Shown here one piece after another: positions 12,101 through 22,849 of a stretch of DNA of 64,000 nt. This DNA comes from Brachypodium distachyon (taxonomy: Eukaryota; Streptophyta; Magnoliopsida; Poales; Poaceae). The first letter of the stretch is position 1, and each line of letters opens with the position of its first letter. Below the pieces are notes generated by a model. The model was not told the DNA's origin. It saw only the letters and a list, made by a program, of their open reading frames with translations, and made no database searches. The position numbers were made by a program, and so were the translations under genes. The stretch is from assembly GCF_000005505.3 (NCBI RefSeq), contig NC_016135.3:1388001-1452000 (forward strand), given 5' to 3'.

Positions 12101-13000
12101 AAGACCGGATAGGCCAACCACTCGGGGTGCCAAACTTCTCGGATGAGCTCGGCCTCGGAGAGCTTCGCAATTTCTTGCTTGATGACCTCGCTTCGCTCCG
12201 TGGAGAGTTTTCGGAGTTTTGCTTCACGAGCGCCTTGTCGGGCCTCACGGCGAGTCGATGTTCCATGACGTCGTGTGAGACTCCTCCCATGTCGGAGGGA
12301 GACCAAGCAAAAAGGTCAGAGTTTTCCCGGAGTAGGTCGATGAGCTTCTTCTTGAGTTCGCTCGAGAGGTTGGCCCTGATCTTCACGATGCGCGCGGCGT
12401 CATTGCCGGAGAGGCGTATCTCCTTAAGCTCTCCCTCAGGAAGGGGCTTAGGGATGTAGCGCTCTGGGTGGTCGGTCTTGGATTCCCCCGTGCCCGAGAG
12501 CACGTGGACACTTTTGGATGCTTCTCCCTTCTCGGCGCACTTAGTCTCGTGGCGATATAGCGTCTTCCTACCAAGGATGGCGTTGAAGGAGGCCTCCATG
12601 TCCACCACGTCGAAGCGCATGAGCTCGGTTCGATGATTAGTGGCATCTCCGAAGGTCGTGAGGAGATCAATTTGGCCGAGTGGCTGGATGGACTTGCCTG
12701 GGACGAAGCCGGTTAGGGGGTAAAGTGACGATTGCAAGGAACCGTTCTTGTATCCTCCTTGGGGCTCCATCAGCTTCTTTAGCGTGCTCAGGTACAAGAT
12801 GTCGATGGAGCTTCCGCCATCCACAAGTATCTTCTTGAGCTCGCAATTTGAGACGATGGCCGTCATGAAGAGGGCATCGTCGTGTGGGAAGCATATCCCC
12901 TTAGCGTCTTCTTCGGTGAAGGAAATGGGTACACTCGCCCAATTGGGTGGTGGTGTCTGGGTGAAGGTTCCAACGACGTTGACTTCACGCGCGTACTCCT
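9165..13000 (-). pseudogene. pol of the Tat-lineage element: protease, RT, RNase H, archaeal-type RNase H, integrase (broken)
   Basis: In order on the minus strand: aspartic protease with ILVDGGSSIDILY (about 12836-12793); reverse transcriptase with WHPEWLAYPVLVKK, DYPLPRIDQLVDSTAG, GTFCYRRMPFGLRNAGATFQ and the catalytic YVDD (about 11778); gypsy RNase H with KWGEPLLLYLAATP; archaeal-type RNase H (RFDGSKRLNGAG, about 10909); integrase with an HHCC zinc region ending CEACQK (about 10106) and a DDE core including ELTVDNGKQFD (about 9843); and a C-terminal segment ending at 9165 (FSQGDLVLKK...WEGPYRI). Frame changes occur near 12240, 11430, 11190, 10040 and within the integrase, and an in-frame TAG sits at 10711-10709 (QSDS-stop-MVINQ). 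It cannot make a complete polyprotein. Confidence 0.88.
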
Positions 13001-13099
13001 TGCGTTGCCTCTTTGACGCTCGGCCTATGGCAGAGACCCCGAGTATCACCCCGACATGGTGAAACGGGAGGTTCTCTTCCTTGGGCGCAGGGTCGGCAA

Positions 13100-14827
13100 G
13101 GAGGACGTTGGTGGGGCGCGGAGCCTCGGGCGTTTTCTCGTCCCTGCGTCGGGCTTGCATTCGTGCTTGGAACTCTTCACGAGCTACGATGAGGGTATTA
13201 CACTCTTCGGTGTTGTGGTTTGCTGAGTTGTGCATAAGGCATCTTCCGGCGCCTCCCTCGGTGGGGTGAGGAGGCTTCTTGGGCTGCCAAGTCTTTTGAG
13301 ACGAGGTTTGCCCTTCGACAGCAAAGATCTTTCGAGCCTGATCCCTGGGGGACTTCTTCCCTCGCCTCCTCTTCCTCTTGGAAGATGATGCGGATGCCTG
13401 GGGCTGATCTGATGAGGGAGTCCTTCGGGCGCGCCGCATGGCGTGTCCGTCTTGGTGATGTCTCCATCTTTGCCCCGAGCGTATTCTTGCAAGATTCGGT
13501 AGAGCTCTTCGGTCGTCTTTGGAGGGTTGCGACTTAGAGCGAGATTCACTTCTCCTTGGAGAAGGCCTTGCATGCAAGCGTCGATCACGGTCATCGACGG
13601 TGGGTTGGCGATTTGGCTTCGGACCTTCGCAAAGCGATGAAAGAAGCTTCGGAGAGACTCCCCGGCCGCTCGTATGGCGGTGGAGTAGATGTCTAGGAAT
13701 TTCACGGTGTAAAGCTCGTGAGCTTGCACGGGTTCTTTGAAATTTCCCTAGAAGTTGGCGATGAAGACCTCTTGGAGGCGCTTCCACGAATGCACGGAAT
13801 TTTTCCGCAGGTTATAAAACCAAGTTTGTGCCATCCCGGTGAGCGTGAGCGGGAAAAGGTTGCACATCTTGGTGGGACCTCCACCCGCCGCTCGTATGGC
13901 GGTGGAGTAGACGTCCAGGAATTGAAGAGGGTTGGACTCTCTGTCGTATGGCCGTATCGTCGGCGGTTTGAACCTTGGCGGGAAAGCCGCGTCTTGGATC
14001 TCCCGCGTGAGTGGGTTACAAGATGGTCGCCCCCTCCGGTTTCTTCGGCGGCGAGATCCTCCTTCGCCGGAGTCGCTTTCGTCGCTAGAAGGATCACTCG
14101 GAGAGTGATCTCGGCATCTTCTTGGAGAGTCAGAGCGTCGGCGAGGATTTCTTTCACCGCCGGCGAGGGCTCCGGACTCCGTCACTTGCTCGTTTCCGTG
14201 CAAGCTGGGATCTAGTTCTCCGCGGGGCGCATCTTGAGGCGGTGCTTGGTTTCCACCTTGTTCGGCCCCGGCGAGGGGAGCAAGGGGCGCTTGCGGGGCG
14301 CTCGCAAAGCGAGGCTGGTTCGGAGCGTGTGTGATTTGGAGAGCACCATGCGGCGGAAGTCCCCAATATGGATGGTACCAAGGAGCTCCATGGGTGATCG
14401 CGGCGAGCGCTAATGGAGGTAGTCCCCGGTTGGAGGGGTCGTAAGCCAGGACTCCTTGGTTTTCCGGCGCGGATCCTACTGATGCCACAGTGTTTCCCCT
14501 CGTAGGCTCCGAAGGCAAGGTCACTACTGGTTGTAGGGAAGGTGGCACGAAGCCCATCGAACGAGGCATGCCGAGTTCCGCGTCCCTTGCGAGGGCGGTA
14601 ACCGTAGGTAATTCGCCGATCCTTGCCACCACGTCGGTGAGGATTGAGGGACTGCCCACGACGGTTTCGAGTGCTTCCCTCGTAGCGCCCATGCTTGCGG
14701 CGACGTCCGGATTGGTGAGGATTTCTCCTTCCTCAGGAGCCCCCGAGACGTTTGCTTTCTTCGTTTGTAACCGTGTAGAGTTCGCGGCAAGTTGGGCACC
14801 TGAGGAAGTAGGCTTTGTCGGTGCCAT
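13100..14827 (-). pseudogene. gag of the Tat-lineage element (broken)
   Basis: The capsid/nucleocapsid gene starts MAPTKPTSSG at 14827. It has a Pro/Ala-rich N-terminus, an Arg/Ser-rich stretch (about residues 230-275), and the retrotransposon gag core (PFPPRFKPPTIRPYD-like segment, LTGMAQTWFYNLR, then ESLRSFFHRFAKVRSQI). A zinc-knuckle-like CLMHNSANHNTEEC lies at about 13200-13245. It is broken by an in-frame TAG at 13750-13748 (ANF-stop-GNF, where Gln would fit) and by at least one frame change near 13430. A short segment encoding FLDIYSTAIRAAG occurs twice, at about 13888-13925 and again at 13664-13702, inside what should be a different part of gag. Confidence 0.85.
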
Positions 14828-14851
14828 TAAATCTTCAATTGCGGTGAGGGT

Positions 14852-14869
14852 TCCCCACGGTTGGCGCCA
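14852..14869 (-). other. Primer-binding site
   Basis: One base inside the 5' LTR the minus strand reads TGGCGCCAACCGTGGGGA. The first seven bases (TGGCGCC) fit the complement of a tRNA 3' end ending GGCGCCA, as in plant tRNA-Asp. The rest matches imperfectly, so the tRNA identity is uncertain. Confidence 0.6.
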
Positions 14870-14870
14870 C

Positions 14871-15698
14871 TGTTGATGTTCAAAAAAACAACAGGAGTAA
14901 GGGTGCCAATGCTCGATGGCACAAGTGCGAGAATAGTATGTAGGGTGTGTACACCGGCCTTATAGCGAAGGTCGCCGTACACTTGGACAAGTTGACGCGT
15001 CGATATTTTTTGAATAGGTTCGGTCGACCCTGCGGGTACGACTTAGTCCTATGTTAGGAGAGGCTTCGAGGGGGTCGTTAGCCGGGTGTTTGGGCCGAAC
15101 TCGTCTTCCCAAATCACCTATGGCGAGAGATCACTAGGAGTCGCCTCGGACTTGGGCCGAACTTTTCTTCCCAAGTAGCGAGGTTGGGATACTCTCGAGA
15201 CTCTAACCCGATCCCTCTACTTCGAGTCGAGGTCGTACTAGACGGCCCGGAACCTCGAAACTAGGCTTCCTAAGTCGCGTCCCTGAGGTCGAGTCGAGGC
15301 TAGGCTCGACCCAAGCACTCGAGAGCGGGCTCCTTAGGTTTGCTCTAGCCCTCTCCCCTTTGATCTTATTCCAATGGAGAGTGAATGATACATGACCCCC
15401 ATGGGGGGCATTTATAGCCTAGGGGTCCATGACAAAAGACCATGGCTACCCTTGAGGGAGGGGGAAAGTGAGAGTAAAGTGGTAACTCATCCTTACACCT
15501 TTCTTGGCCCCTACTCAAGCTCCTATTCTCCTTTGACCATGGCATGAGAGGATTGACTCATTGACTCTTTTGACCGGCGCCTAGTTGGCAGGGTTATGCC
15601 TTGTTGGCAAGTTGGCAGGTCTTTGGAATTCGTTGATTTGGTCGCCGCCATGTAGGATTACAGTCCAGCCCATGTAAGAATTTTATTATATTACAACA
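14871..15698 (-). repeat. 5' LTR of the Tat-lineage element
   Basis: 828 bp, TGTTGATGTT...TTACAACA, adjacent to the primer-binding site, which identifies it as the 5' LTR of a minus-strand element. Most differences from the left copy are C/T or G/A transitions. Confidence 0.93.
15411..15416 (-). promoter_or_regulatory. TATA box of the 5' LTR
   Basis: Reads CTATAAATG on the minus strand, about 285 bp from the outer LTR end. This is a suitable place for the U3 promoter that would drive gag-pol. The homologous site in the other LTR carries a T-to-C type change (TGTAAA). Confidence 0.5.
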
Positions 15699-18500
15699 AT
15701 TTACATTTAGTTTTTATCTTTAATTATTTTGTTGGCATCCACGTGGCTTTCAAGTCATCCACATGAGCATGACACTTGGAAGCCCAGGACATGTTACCGA
15801 ATTTTTTTAAACATGGCGAACCATGAAAGAAAATATGTGAAGGTCAAATACAAATCTTTAGTGAAAGCGAGTAATTTTTTGTTTTTTCTGAAAAGGTCGA
15901 TGCCATATACTAAATCAACCAACCCTTACAGAACCATCTTTAAAATAAAATAAAATTACACGTAAGTTCTTGTGGGTAAACGTCGTTGTCTTCCTCCCAC
16001 ACTCGCCGGTGGCACGCCGTGAGCGAAGCTCGATGCTGCCTCTGGACCTCCGAACCATGTCGGAGCCAGGAAAACGCTGTTGACATAGTAGCCGGGAAGT
16101 CGCCGGTCGGAGCCAGAAGACGCCAATGACGGTGATCTGAGAAACAAACCACCGTCCTGGGGAAGAAAGGGACGAAGAGGGTTGGATGATCATCCTAGAT
16201 CCGGCCAGACAGATCTGAGAAGAACTGGACATACTAACTCCACGATGAGGTCGAAGCTGGCCGACCCTCGCCGATTGAAAAAGGAAGCAAAAAAACCGAG
16301 ACGTGCAGACTACCTGTAAAGCACAAACACAAAACTAGATCCACCACTCCAGAAGAGTAGCGACCAACTGCACCGTACTCCTCCACGCCACCGGCAAGAT
16401 TGCCGTTGACGAGGTGGGCGAGAAGTTGGGAAAACTTTATTCTTGATCCACACAGTGCCACCATCACCACCATAGTGCCGCTGCCGGTTGACCAAATTCT
16501 AACTTTTGGGGATCTATTGTAGCAGGCAAGGAGAAGAGGCAAAGATGTGTTGCTTGCCCTCCCTCCGGTCGGCCGGCCGCCGGAGGACAATGCGATCGGC
16601 TGGTCCTGGGTGGCAGCTAGGGCACGAGAGAGGCATGAGTAGTGACATCGAGTAATTCGACATGCTGCTACAACCAGATGATACAAGTTTTATTTACTCT
16701 CATAAATTAGGGAGCCCGCTTGATACATACATTAAGTTGAGATAACATGTATACTTTTTCACATTTAGCTCGTAAAAAGATCATCTATGTGTTGAATTAA
16801 TGATATTTTGAAGTAAATTTCAACGTACTCCTGAAAGTGTACATGGGCGATGACGAATAGGCCATGTGGTGATATACCTTCTGATAAAACTGGTGCGTGG
16901 AAGATACTCATGGTCGTTTCTGTTGTGATGGGTGGACATGATAAACTGGGTTAGAGAAGTTATTTGTTGTAGAGGTGACGTGGGAGAGATAGACGACCCA
17001 CCCACCGGAGAAGTGTAAGTGACAGGTCAAGTGCCACATTTGCTTTAAAATGTTGGTCAACCTTGTAAAAATGAGTGAAGGGTAACATAGTGGTATTTCT
17101 TAATTTTTGTATTATAGGGATTTAGATTCTTGGTCGGTGTTTATGAATTGGATGATAATTCGAAAAGAAAACAAGAGATTGCAAACCCAACAAGAAAATC
17201 AAGTAAGGAAGTCTTTGGAATTGAACTCAAATCAAATTATGCTCTTGATGAAACTGGTAGCCACCACAACTATCAGTGGAATTTTTCGATCCTCACAGCG
17301 GGAAGAAAGTACAATCTGGGTGTGGGTGAACTTAGGGTTTGACACCATTCAAGGGACCTTGGAAGAGGAGCAAAACTTCAAAACCCTAAGTTCCTCCCTC
17401 CTACTTGGCGACTAGGTTATCTATATAATCTACAAAGTTGATCACCTCTAAGTGCAATTAATGTTTGCAAATTTCACATGCAAAATGTTCACATCATGCA
17501 CATCATTAGCATTCAAAGTCTCCACATCACCATCCATATCATGTGTTGTAGTACACTAGAACTCCATTTTGGTGGTCCATTCGAATTTAATATTTTGATA
17601 CCTAGGATATTCATCTTCACGTTGCATATAAATATTTCACCAAACATACATATTTTCATGATATGTCAATTTTTCTAAGATCTGAAAATATTCAGGTTGA
17701 CGGAGCTTCACTTCTCGGTTTCTCCGAAATTGTTAATGTTCATGCACATCAAAACTACACCTATTGTTTTGTTGCATATGTGTTATGAATGATAAAGTCG
17801 TTTTGTCCCACAATATTCATATTTCTTTTACATTAAATCATATTATCATAGTTTGTTTCTAAAATCATATCCAAACGTGCATATAAAATTTTCTATGCCA
17901 ACGCGTGGGGAATCACCTAGTTCCTAAATGGTTTTTGTCAAATAAGGGTTGAAACTTGAACTCTAACCAGATTTCAGTCGTAATATGACTTATCATGATT
18001 TATTTTGGAAAAAATATGTTTGTATGAGAACTTGTCGACATTCTCTTTTTGGCACACAATTTTGAGGTAATTAACTCGCGGGAAAAAAAACTACGGAGTA
18101 CTGTGATAATTCTAGGTCTGAAATCTTCTGGAACAAAAGAAGTCTGGAAACCAAAACTGGCCCAGTGGACGGGGCTATAGAGCCCAACGCAGCACTGGCT
18201 CTTCCTCAAGTCGTCCAAACTGCAAAAGGAGAAGAGAAGAGGCTCAGAGCCTCAGACAGCAAGCACAACACGAAGCCGAGGAAGAACCCTAGCCTCCTCC
18301 CTCCTTCTCGACGACGGCGCAGGTACTGCTCCACCGCCGCCACCTCCCTGTGTTCCCTGCTCCTCCCCACCTCTTAATTTCAACTCCTCGCCCCCCTCCA
18401 CGATTTGATCCCGTCTCTCCTTCGCTAGGGTTTTTCCTGTGCACGCGGCCTTGGATCCTTGTACCGCGAGAGGTGAGGCGAGGTTCCTTCTTCGGTGAAG
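15699..18500. other. Intergenic region between the retrotransposon and the SR gene; SR promoter and leader at the end
   Basis: 15699 to about 18150 is AT-rich or mixed, with no family I recognise. Open frames at 15915-16232 (-), 16234-16686 (-) and 17107-17415 (+) have no recognisable domains and were not called genes. The last 300 bp (about 18190-18500) is a purine-rich then C-rich plant 5' leader with several CCCTAGCC/AACCCTAG-type motifs (for example gaaccctagcctcc near 18284 and gctagggtttttcc near 18425), common near translation-related and growth-regulated promoters. Confidence 0.45.
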
Positions 18501-21500
18501 ATGAGGCCCGTGTTCGTGGGGAACCTGGACTACGACACCCGCCACTCGGAGCTCGACCGCCTCTTCTACCGTTACGGCAGGATCGAGCGCATCGACATGA
18601 AGTCAGGTCCGTTCTGCGCCTACCCGCCCCTTCTCATCCCCACCTTCTTCCCAATTAACTTGTCTCTTCTACTCCCTCCGTCCCGAAATAAGTGACGTGA
18701 ATTTGTATAAATTCTTATGCAAATCCACATCAATTATTTTGGGACGGAGGGAGGACTACCTCCATCCAACAATATGAGGCGTATTAGCTTTCCTTTGACC
18801 AATGCCTTGACCTCAAATTACTCTATTAATGTGTAATTATATGACATAGATTCATATCCATTATATTCCTACTCAAAGATATTTGCTTATGGATATGATT
18901 TTGATCACATTAGTCACATATTCACGAAGTAATTTGTGGTCAAAGGCTTGGTCAACCGAACCCTAATATGCTTCATATTGTTGGACGGAGGGTGTATGTT
19001 TTTTTCTTCCACTGTTTGATGCATATGTATCCCCCATCACCGGGGGTTTATTTTTGACATCTATTTCTTGGGTAGATGAAGTGTTAATTGGCTACCCGCA
19101 AAAAAGAAGTGTTAATTGGTAATCTCCACTCTACGCAAGCGTGTGCTGTGGAGTTATTGTTTAGCTTTGGTTGATTAGTGAACAATAGGTGGATGTGCTT
19201 GTTTATGTAAGTTTTTCATTGTGTCTAACAATCTTAGTATAAAATAAATCTTATTAATACGTGTTTTGAACAAGTAGGGTCCTTCGATAAACTGAAGTAT
19301 ATCAGCTGTGCATATGTAACATCTATATGTCATGGAACGCATATCTCAACATATGTGATGGTCCATGTCATCTAACAGCAGTTGCAAGCAATGCATGTAT
19401 AGTAGGAACAAGATGTTTAAATGTTTACTCTGGCGCAGGAACTACCGAGGCAAACATACATAGCTCCCCCTGGGGCTCCTCGACTCCTGAAATACCCTAC
19501 ATTCACTCTTCCGGCCATACTCCCTGCACTTGGCTATCCGTTTCATGATGCACTGTTCAATGTTACCTCTGCCAAAGCATGTTTTGTGGGGAATGACGTC
19601 ATCATACGATTCTTGCCATGCCATCAGTTCCATCATGCCATGCCATGCCATGACTAGAAGTATCACCACACCATTCTCCAGGCATCGACATGATACTATG
19701 CTAGGTGTGCAGTCTCGATAAGCAATGTCTGTGAGGCTCTTGTTCCATAGAATGGTGAAGCATGCTCAACACTCCAGTCATACCTTCTTACTTTGGATTT
19801 TTGGATATAAGTTGCACAACAGCATGCTTAGCCTCATCATGAATGGAATCTACCAATAACCACATTAGCGCTCTTGATACCATCAGATCTGTGCAGGTGC
19901 AGTATTCTTCTGTTTCTTTTAGGTTTGAATTTGACTGAATAGGTTGATGTGTTTTAGTTGATTTGGGAAATTTAAATGTTGTTGCTGAACAGTGATCATT
20001 CTGAGATTTACTTTTCTATTGTTCCAACTGGTGGATTTACCCTTTTTTTTTAGGATTTGCTTTTGTCTACTTTGAGGATGAGCGTGATGGTGATGATGCC
20101 ATACGGGCTCTTGATGGTGTGCCCTTTGGCCCTGGGAGACGCAAACTTTCAGTGGAGTGGTCACGGGTAATTTCTCTCACTGTTCTTGGAATCTCACTAA
20201 ACCTTAACAGATAAAAAACTGATCCAGTAATAATGTGGGCTTCTGTTCATTTTGTAATTCATCCCTTTTCTTCTGGTGATTCCCATGACAGGGTGACCGC
20301 GGTACCAGACGTGATGACCGTGATGGCTATAGTAAACCACCTGTGAATACTAAGCCTACTAAGACACTGTTTGTCATTAACTTTGACCCGATCAACACAA
20401 GAGTCAGTGATATTGAAAGGCATTTTGATCCATTTGGAAAGATCTCAAATGTTCGGATAAGGAAGAACTTTGCTTTTGTTCAATTTGAAACACAGGAAGA
20501 AGCCACAAAAGCCCTCGATGCTACTCATTCTACGTAAGTACTGCTTTTCAACTGTTCAATTGCATATTCATATTTGGTTTAACTTTTGATATCTTGTACT
20601 GCGCACTTTGATGATTTTGGGACAACTGTCGAAGGATCCATTGTAAAGATGTCCGACTGTCAAAATAACCTTGCACAGGGAGTCTTACCACGGTAGATTA
20701 TCAAGATACCCTTGCAAACATGTAATAGGTTCATTTTACCATTCTGACAAGAGTCAATGGGTTTGATCATGGTCAAATGGCCATACTGTCTGCAAGAAAG
20801 AGCTAGTAGTATTTTAAGAAATTCAAAAGGCACTCTTCTCTTTTTTGGGAAAAGAAAATCCTATCTGAACATTATGAGAGGAATTGCCAACTCTGATTTT
20901 TGGACCAAAATATTATCAAATTGTGAGATGTGCAAAAGAGAAACAAATTGCATAATTTAAAGTCGATATTTTGCACCTTCCTCTTTGTTTTTGTTTGTAC
21001 AGCATACAAATAGATACAGTTCTGTTACAATTTCACACTTCATCCCATAATGTACATCTGTGAAAAAAGGAGTTCTCTAGAAACATAGAAATGTGGTTTT
21101 GAAATCAGGGTAGTAAGCTCATTTTTCATAAATTAGGGCTCATATGGGTACCACAATTACCACCTGTGTGCTATAGAGATTAGTCAATTACTCTTTTTTG
21201 ACAACTGAACACATTTGCAATGGTATTTTGACCACTGAACACATTTGCAGTGTACTTTTACAACTGTCCCTAATATTTTTCCAAGTGTTCCATTAATGGA
21301 CGAAGAGATGGTGGAATGGTGCTGTCTAACAGTGGTTATTGGATGGAAGTTTTTCTAGCATACACTAGACTCATTTGTAGAAACACCCTAGTCCTGTCTG
21401 TTTACTTTTTCCCTTTTTGATGAATGTACCGTGTGCTGAGTCCTGTCTGTTTACCTTTTCCCTTTTTTGATGAATGTGCCGTGTGCTGGTTTTGAAACTT

Positions 21501-22207
21501 ACACTTGACTGAGAATATCTGCATGGCTTGGATTGTTTGAAACTGATCTTATTGAGTGATGATGTACCTTATCAATTCTCTTCCCTCTGCAGGAAGTTAT
21601 TGGACAGAGTGATATCTGTTGAGTATGCCTTCAGGGATGACAGTGAACCAGGTGACAGGTATGACAGGCCAATTAGAGGTGGTGGCGGCGGCGGCGGCTA
21701 TGGAAGGCAGGATGATAGCTCGTATCGCCGTTCTGTTAGCCCTGTGTACCGAAGGTCACGACCTAGTCCTGACTATGGTCGTCCAAGGAGTCCTGCTGAG
21801 TTGAGTCCTGTGTATGGTTCATATGACAGGAGCAGAAGTCCTGTTCGTGATCGCTATCGAGGGTAATGCGCTCAAATTACTTTTGTTTGATCTTCATGAG
21901 GTTACGCTTCGTACTGCTCTTAGCAAATGTTTTCGTTAGGCCATGCGATGTTTCCTAATGTTTGCTAATCATCTGAGTTAGCCATCTCACTTTACATTAC
22001 TTGCTTCCTATAAAGTTGTGCCTCATTACTGAATCCAGTGGTTGGTCCTGAAATTTGAACCGTTGTACTTTGAGGGCCATCTTATAAGCCTTTCTTTGTT
22101 TGTTCATATTATGTTTCATGTTGTTTAATGAAATGTTTTTGTACAATTGCAGCCGATCTCCTCTGCGCTCAAGATCCCCGCTTGCCAACAGGAGAGCTTA
22201 CGACTGA
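18501..22207 (+). CDS. Serine/arginine-rich splicing factor, plant RS subfamily (RS31/RS29-like)
   Basis: This nuclear pre-mRNA splicing regulator has five coding exons: 18501-18606, 20054-20166, 20292-20533, 21593-21862 and 22153-22207 (786 nt, 261 aa), all with GT-AG borders and consistent phases. RRM1 (residues 1 to about 72) begins [18 protein letters not shown] and contains RNP1 [12 protein letters not shown]2 (about 96-166) has [12 protein letters not shown] and NFAFVQFE. The tail has a run of seven Gly and then RS/SP-rich repeats ([31 protein letters not shown]). Two RRMs with no zinc knuckle define the RS subfamily. The 1447-bp first intron splits RRM1 after MKSG, and long introns at this place in relatives undergo light-regulated alternative splicing (family knowledge). 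It may be the orthologue of rice RS29 or RS33; I cannot decide. Confidence 0.93.
18671..18754. mobile_element. Stowaway MITE in SR intron 1
   Basis: 84 bp with terminal inverted repeats CTCCCTCCGTCCCGAAATAA and TTATTTTGGGACGGAGGGAG, next to TA on the left. It is the classic grass Stowaway structure, mobilised by Tc1/mariner transposases, and lies about 65 bp after the exon 1 donor. Confidence 0.85.
18757..18996. mobile_element. Longer Stowaway-like MITE in SR intron 1
   Basis: 240 bp starting TACCTCCATCCAACAATATG and ending with the inverted form CATATTGTTGGACGGAGGGTGTA. Subterminal GAGGCGTATTAG and CTAATATGCTTC are also inverted. It abuts the preceding MITE and belongs to the same family as the element at 48473-48712. 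Confidence 0.7.
21391..21489. repeat. 49-bp tandem duplication in SR intron 3
   Basis: The unit starting GTCCTGTCTGTTTAC and ending CCGTGTGCTG occurs at 21391 and again at 21440 with about four differences. It lies 100 bp before the exon 4 acceptor and adds pyrimidine-rich stretches there. Confidence 0.8.
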
Positions 22208-22849
22208 GAGAGTTTTCAGTGAGGCGCCTCGCATCCGCCATTCTAGCTCTAGCACTAGCAAAGAAGTACATCTGTACTCGTACCTATGCTTATTGTTTAG
22301 CTGACATGGATATATAGACCTGTTCTTATTCAAGACCTACTGTGTGCCTAAAATGTTGCAAGATTACCGTATGCACTGTGTCCCTATTTCTGCCTGGCCA
22401 TTATTTGTTTTCTCAATAGTTTCTATTTTGCCTAACTCTGGGCCTGTTTTGCAAAAAAAATAAAAATCATAAAAGTTTGGGTCATGGAGATGATTTGCAG
22501 AAGAGGAAAAATCTTAAAAGCTTCAAACAAGGCCTTACCAGTGTGATGTTTTCATTTGAAGTTTAAGGTCCGTCGATATTTAAATCTGGAAGGAATTTCA
22601 AAAATATACCGCACTTCCAGTTTGTAATATTTTCAATCTTCGTTTAGTGGGATCGGAAGTAATGTACTACTAGTCCAGAAAATAACAATAGGAAATATCA
22701 TCAAATCATTTCCTGTAAAATTCACACGCATTTGTTTCTTCCAAAAAGAGGCATTTTTAAAAAAAAGAAGAGAAAACTTCAACCAGCTTATCCGCGCTCT
22801 ACAAGCTTCCCTCCACCCTGAACGGCTCAGCCCCTCGGCTCGCTCCTCC
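22208..22849. other. SR gene 3' region and PPR gene promoter
   Basis: This is the 642-bp gap between two genes on the same strand. The first 250 bp after the SR stop codon is T-rich and likely the 3' UTR. The rest is AT-rich until a C-rich leader just before the PPR ATG. No other gene is seen. Confidence 0.5.

Larger units (their letters stand above)
2228..15698 (-). mobile_element. Ty3/gypsy LTR retrotransposon, Tat lineage (complete outline, decayed)
   Basis: Two 828-bp direct repeats (2228-3055 and 14871-15698), both starting TGTTG and ending CAACA, flank 11.8 kb. Read on the minus strand, the interior holds a primer-binding site, gag, protease, reverse transcriptase, RNase H, integrase, a long 3' spacer and a polypurine tract. 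The RT-RNaseH-integrase order makes it Ty3/gypsy. The second RNase H, beginning RFDGSKRLNGAGAGVVL and ending NNMAEYEALLLGLRLGK, is the archaeal-type domain typical of the Tat lineage (Retand, Ogre, RIRE2, Cinful, Grande). As in some of those, an antisense gene lies between integrase and the 3' LTR. Several frameshifts and stop codons make it non-autonomous. A hand count gives about 57 differences between the LTRs (about 93% identity), implying insertion a few million years ago (inference). No matching target duplication is visible: gtttg on the left, attta on the right. Confidence 0.93.

Noticed and set aside
16234..16686. 150-codon minus-strand frame between the retrotransposon and the SR gene
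   Set aside because: No recognisable motif, poor initiation context, and overlapping open frames in other phases.
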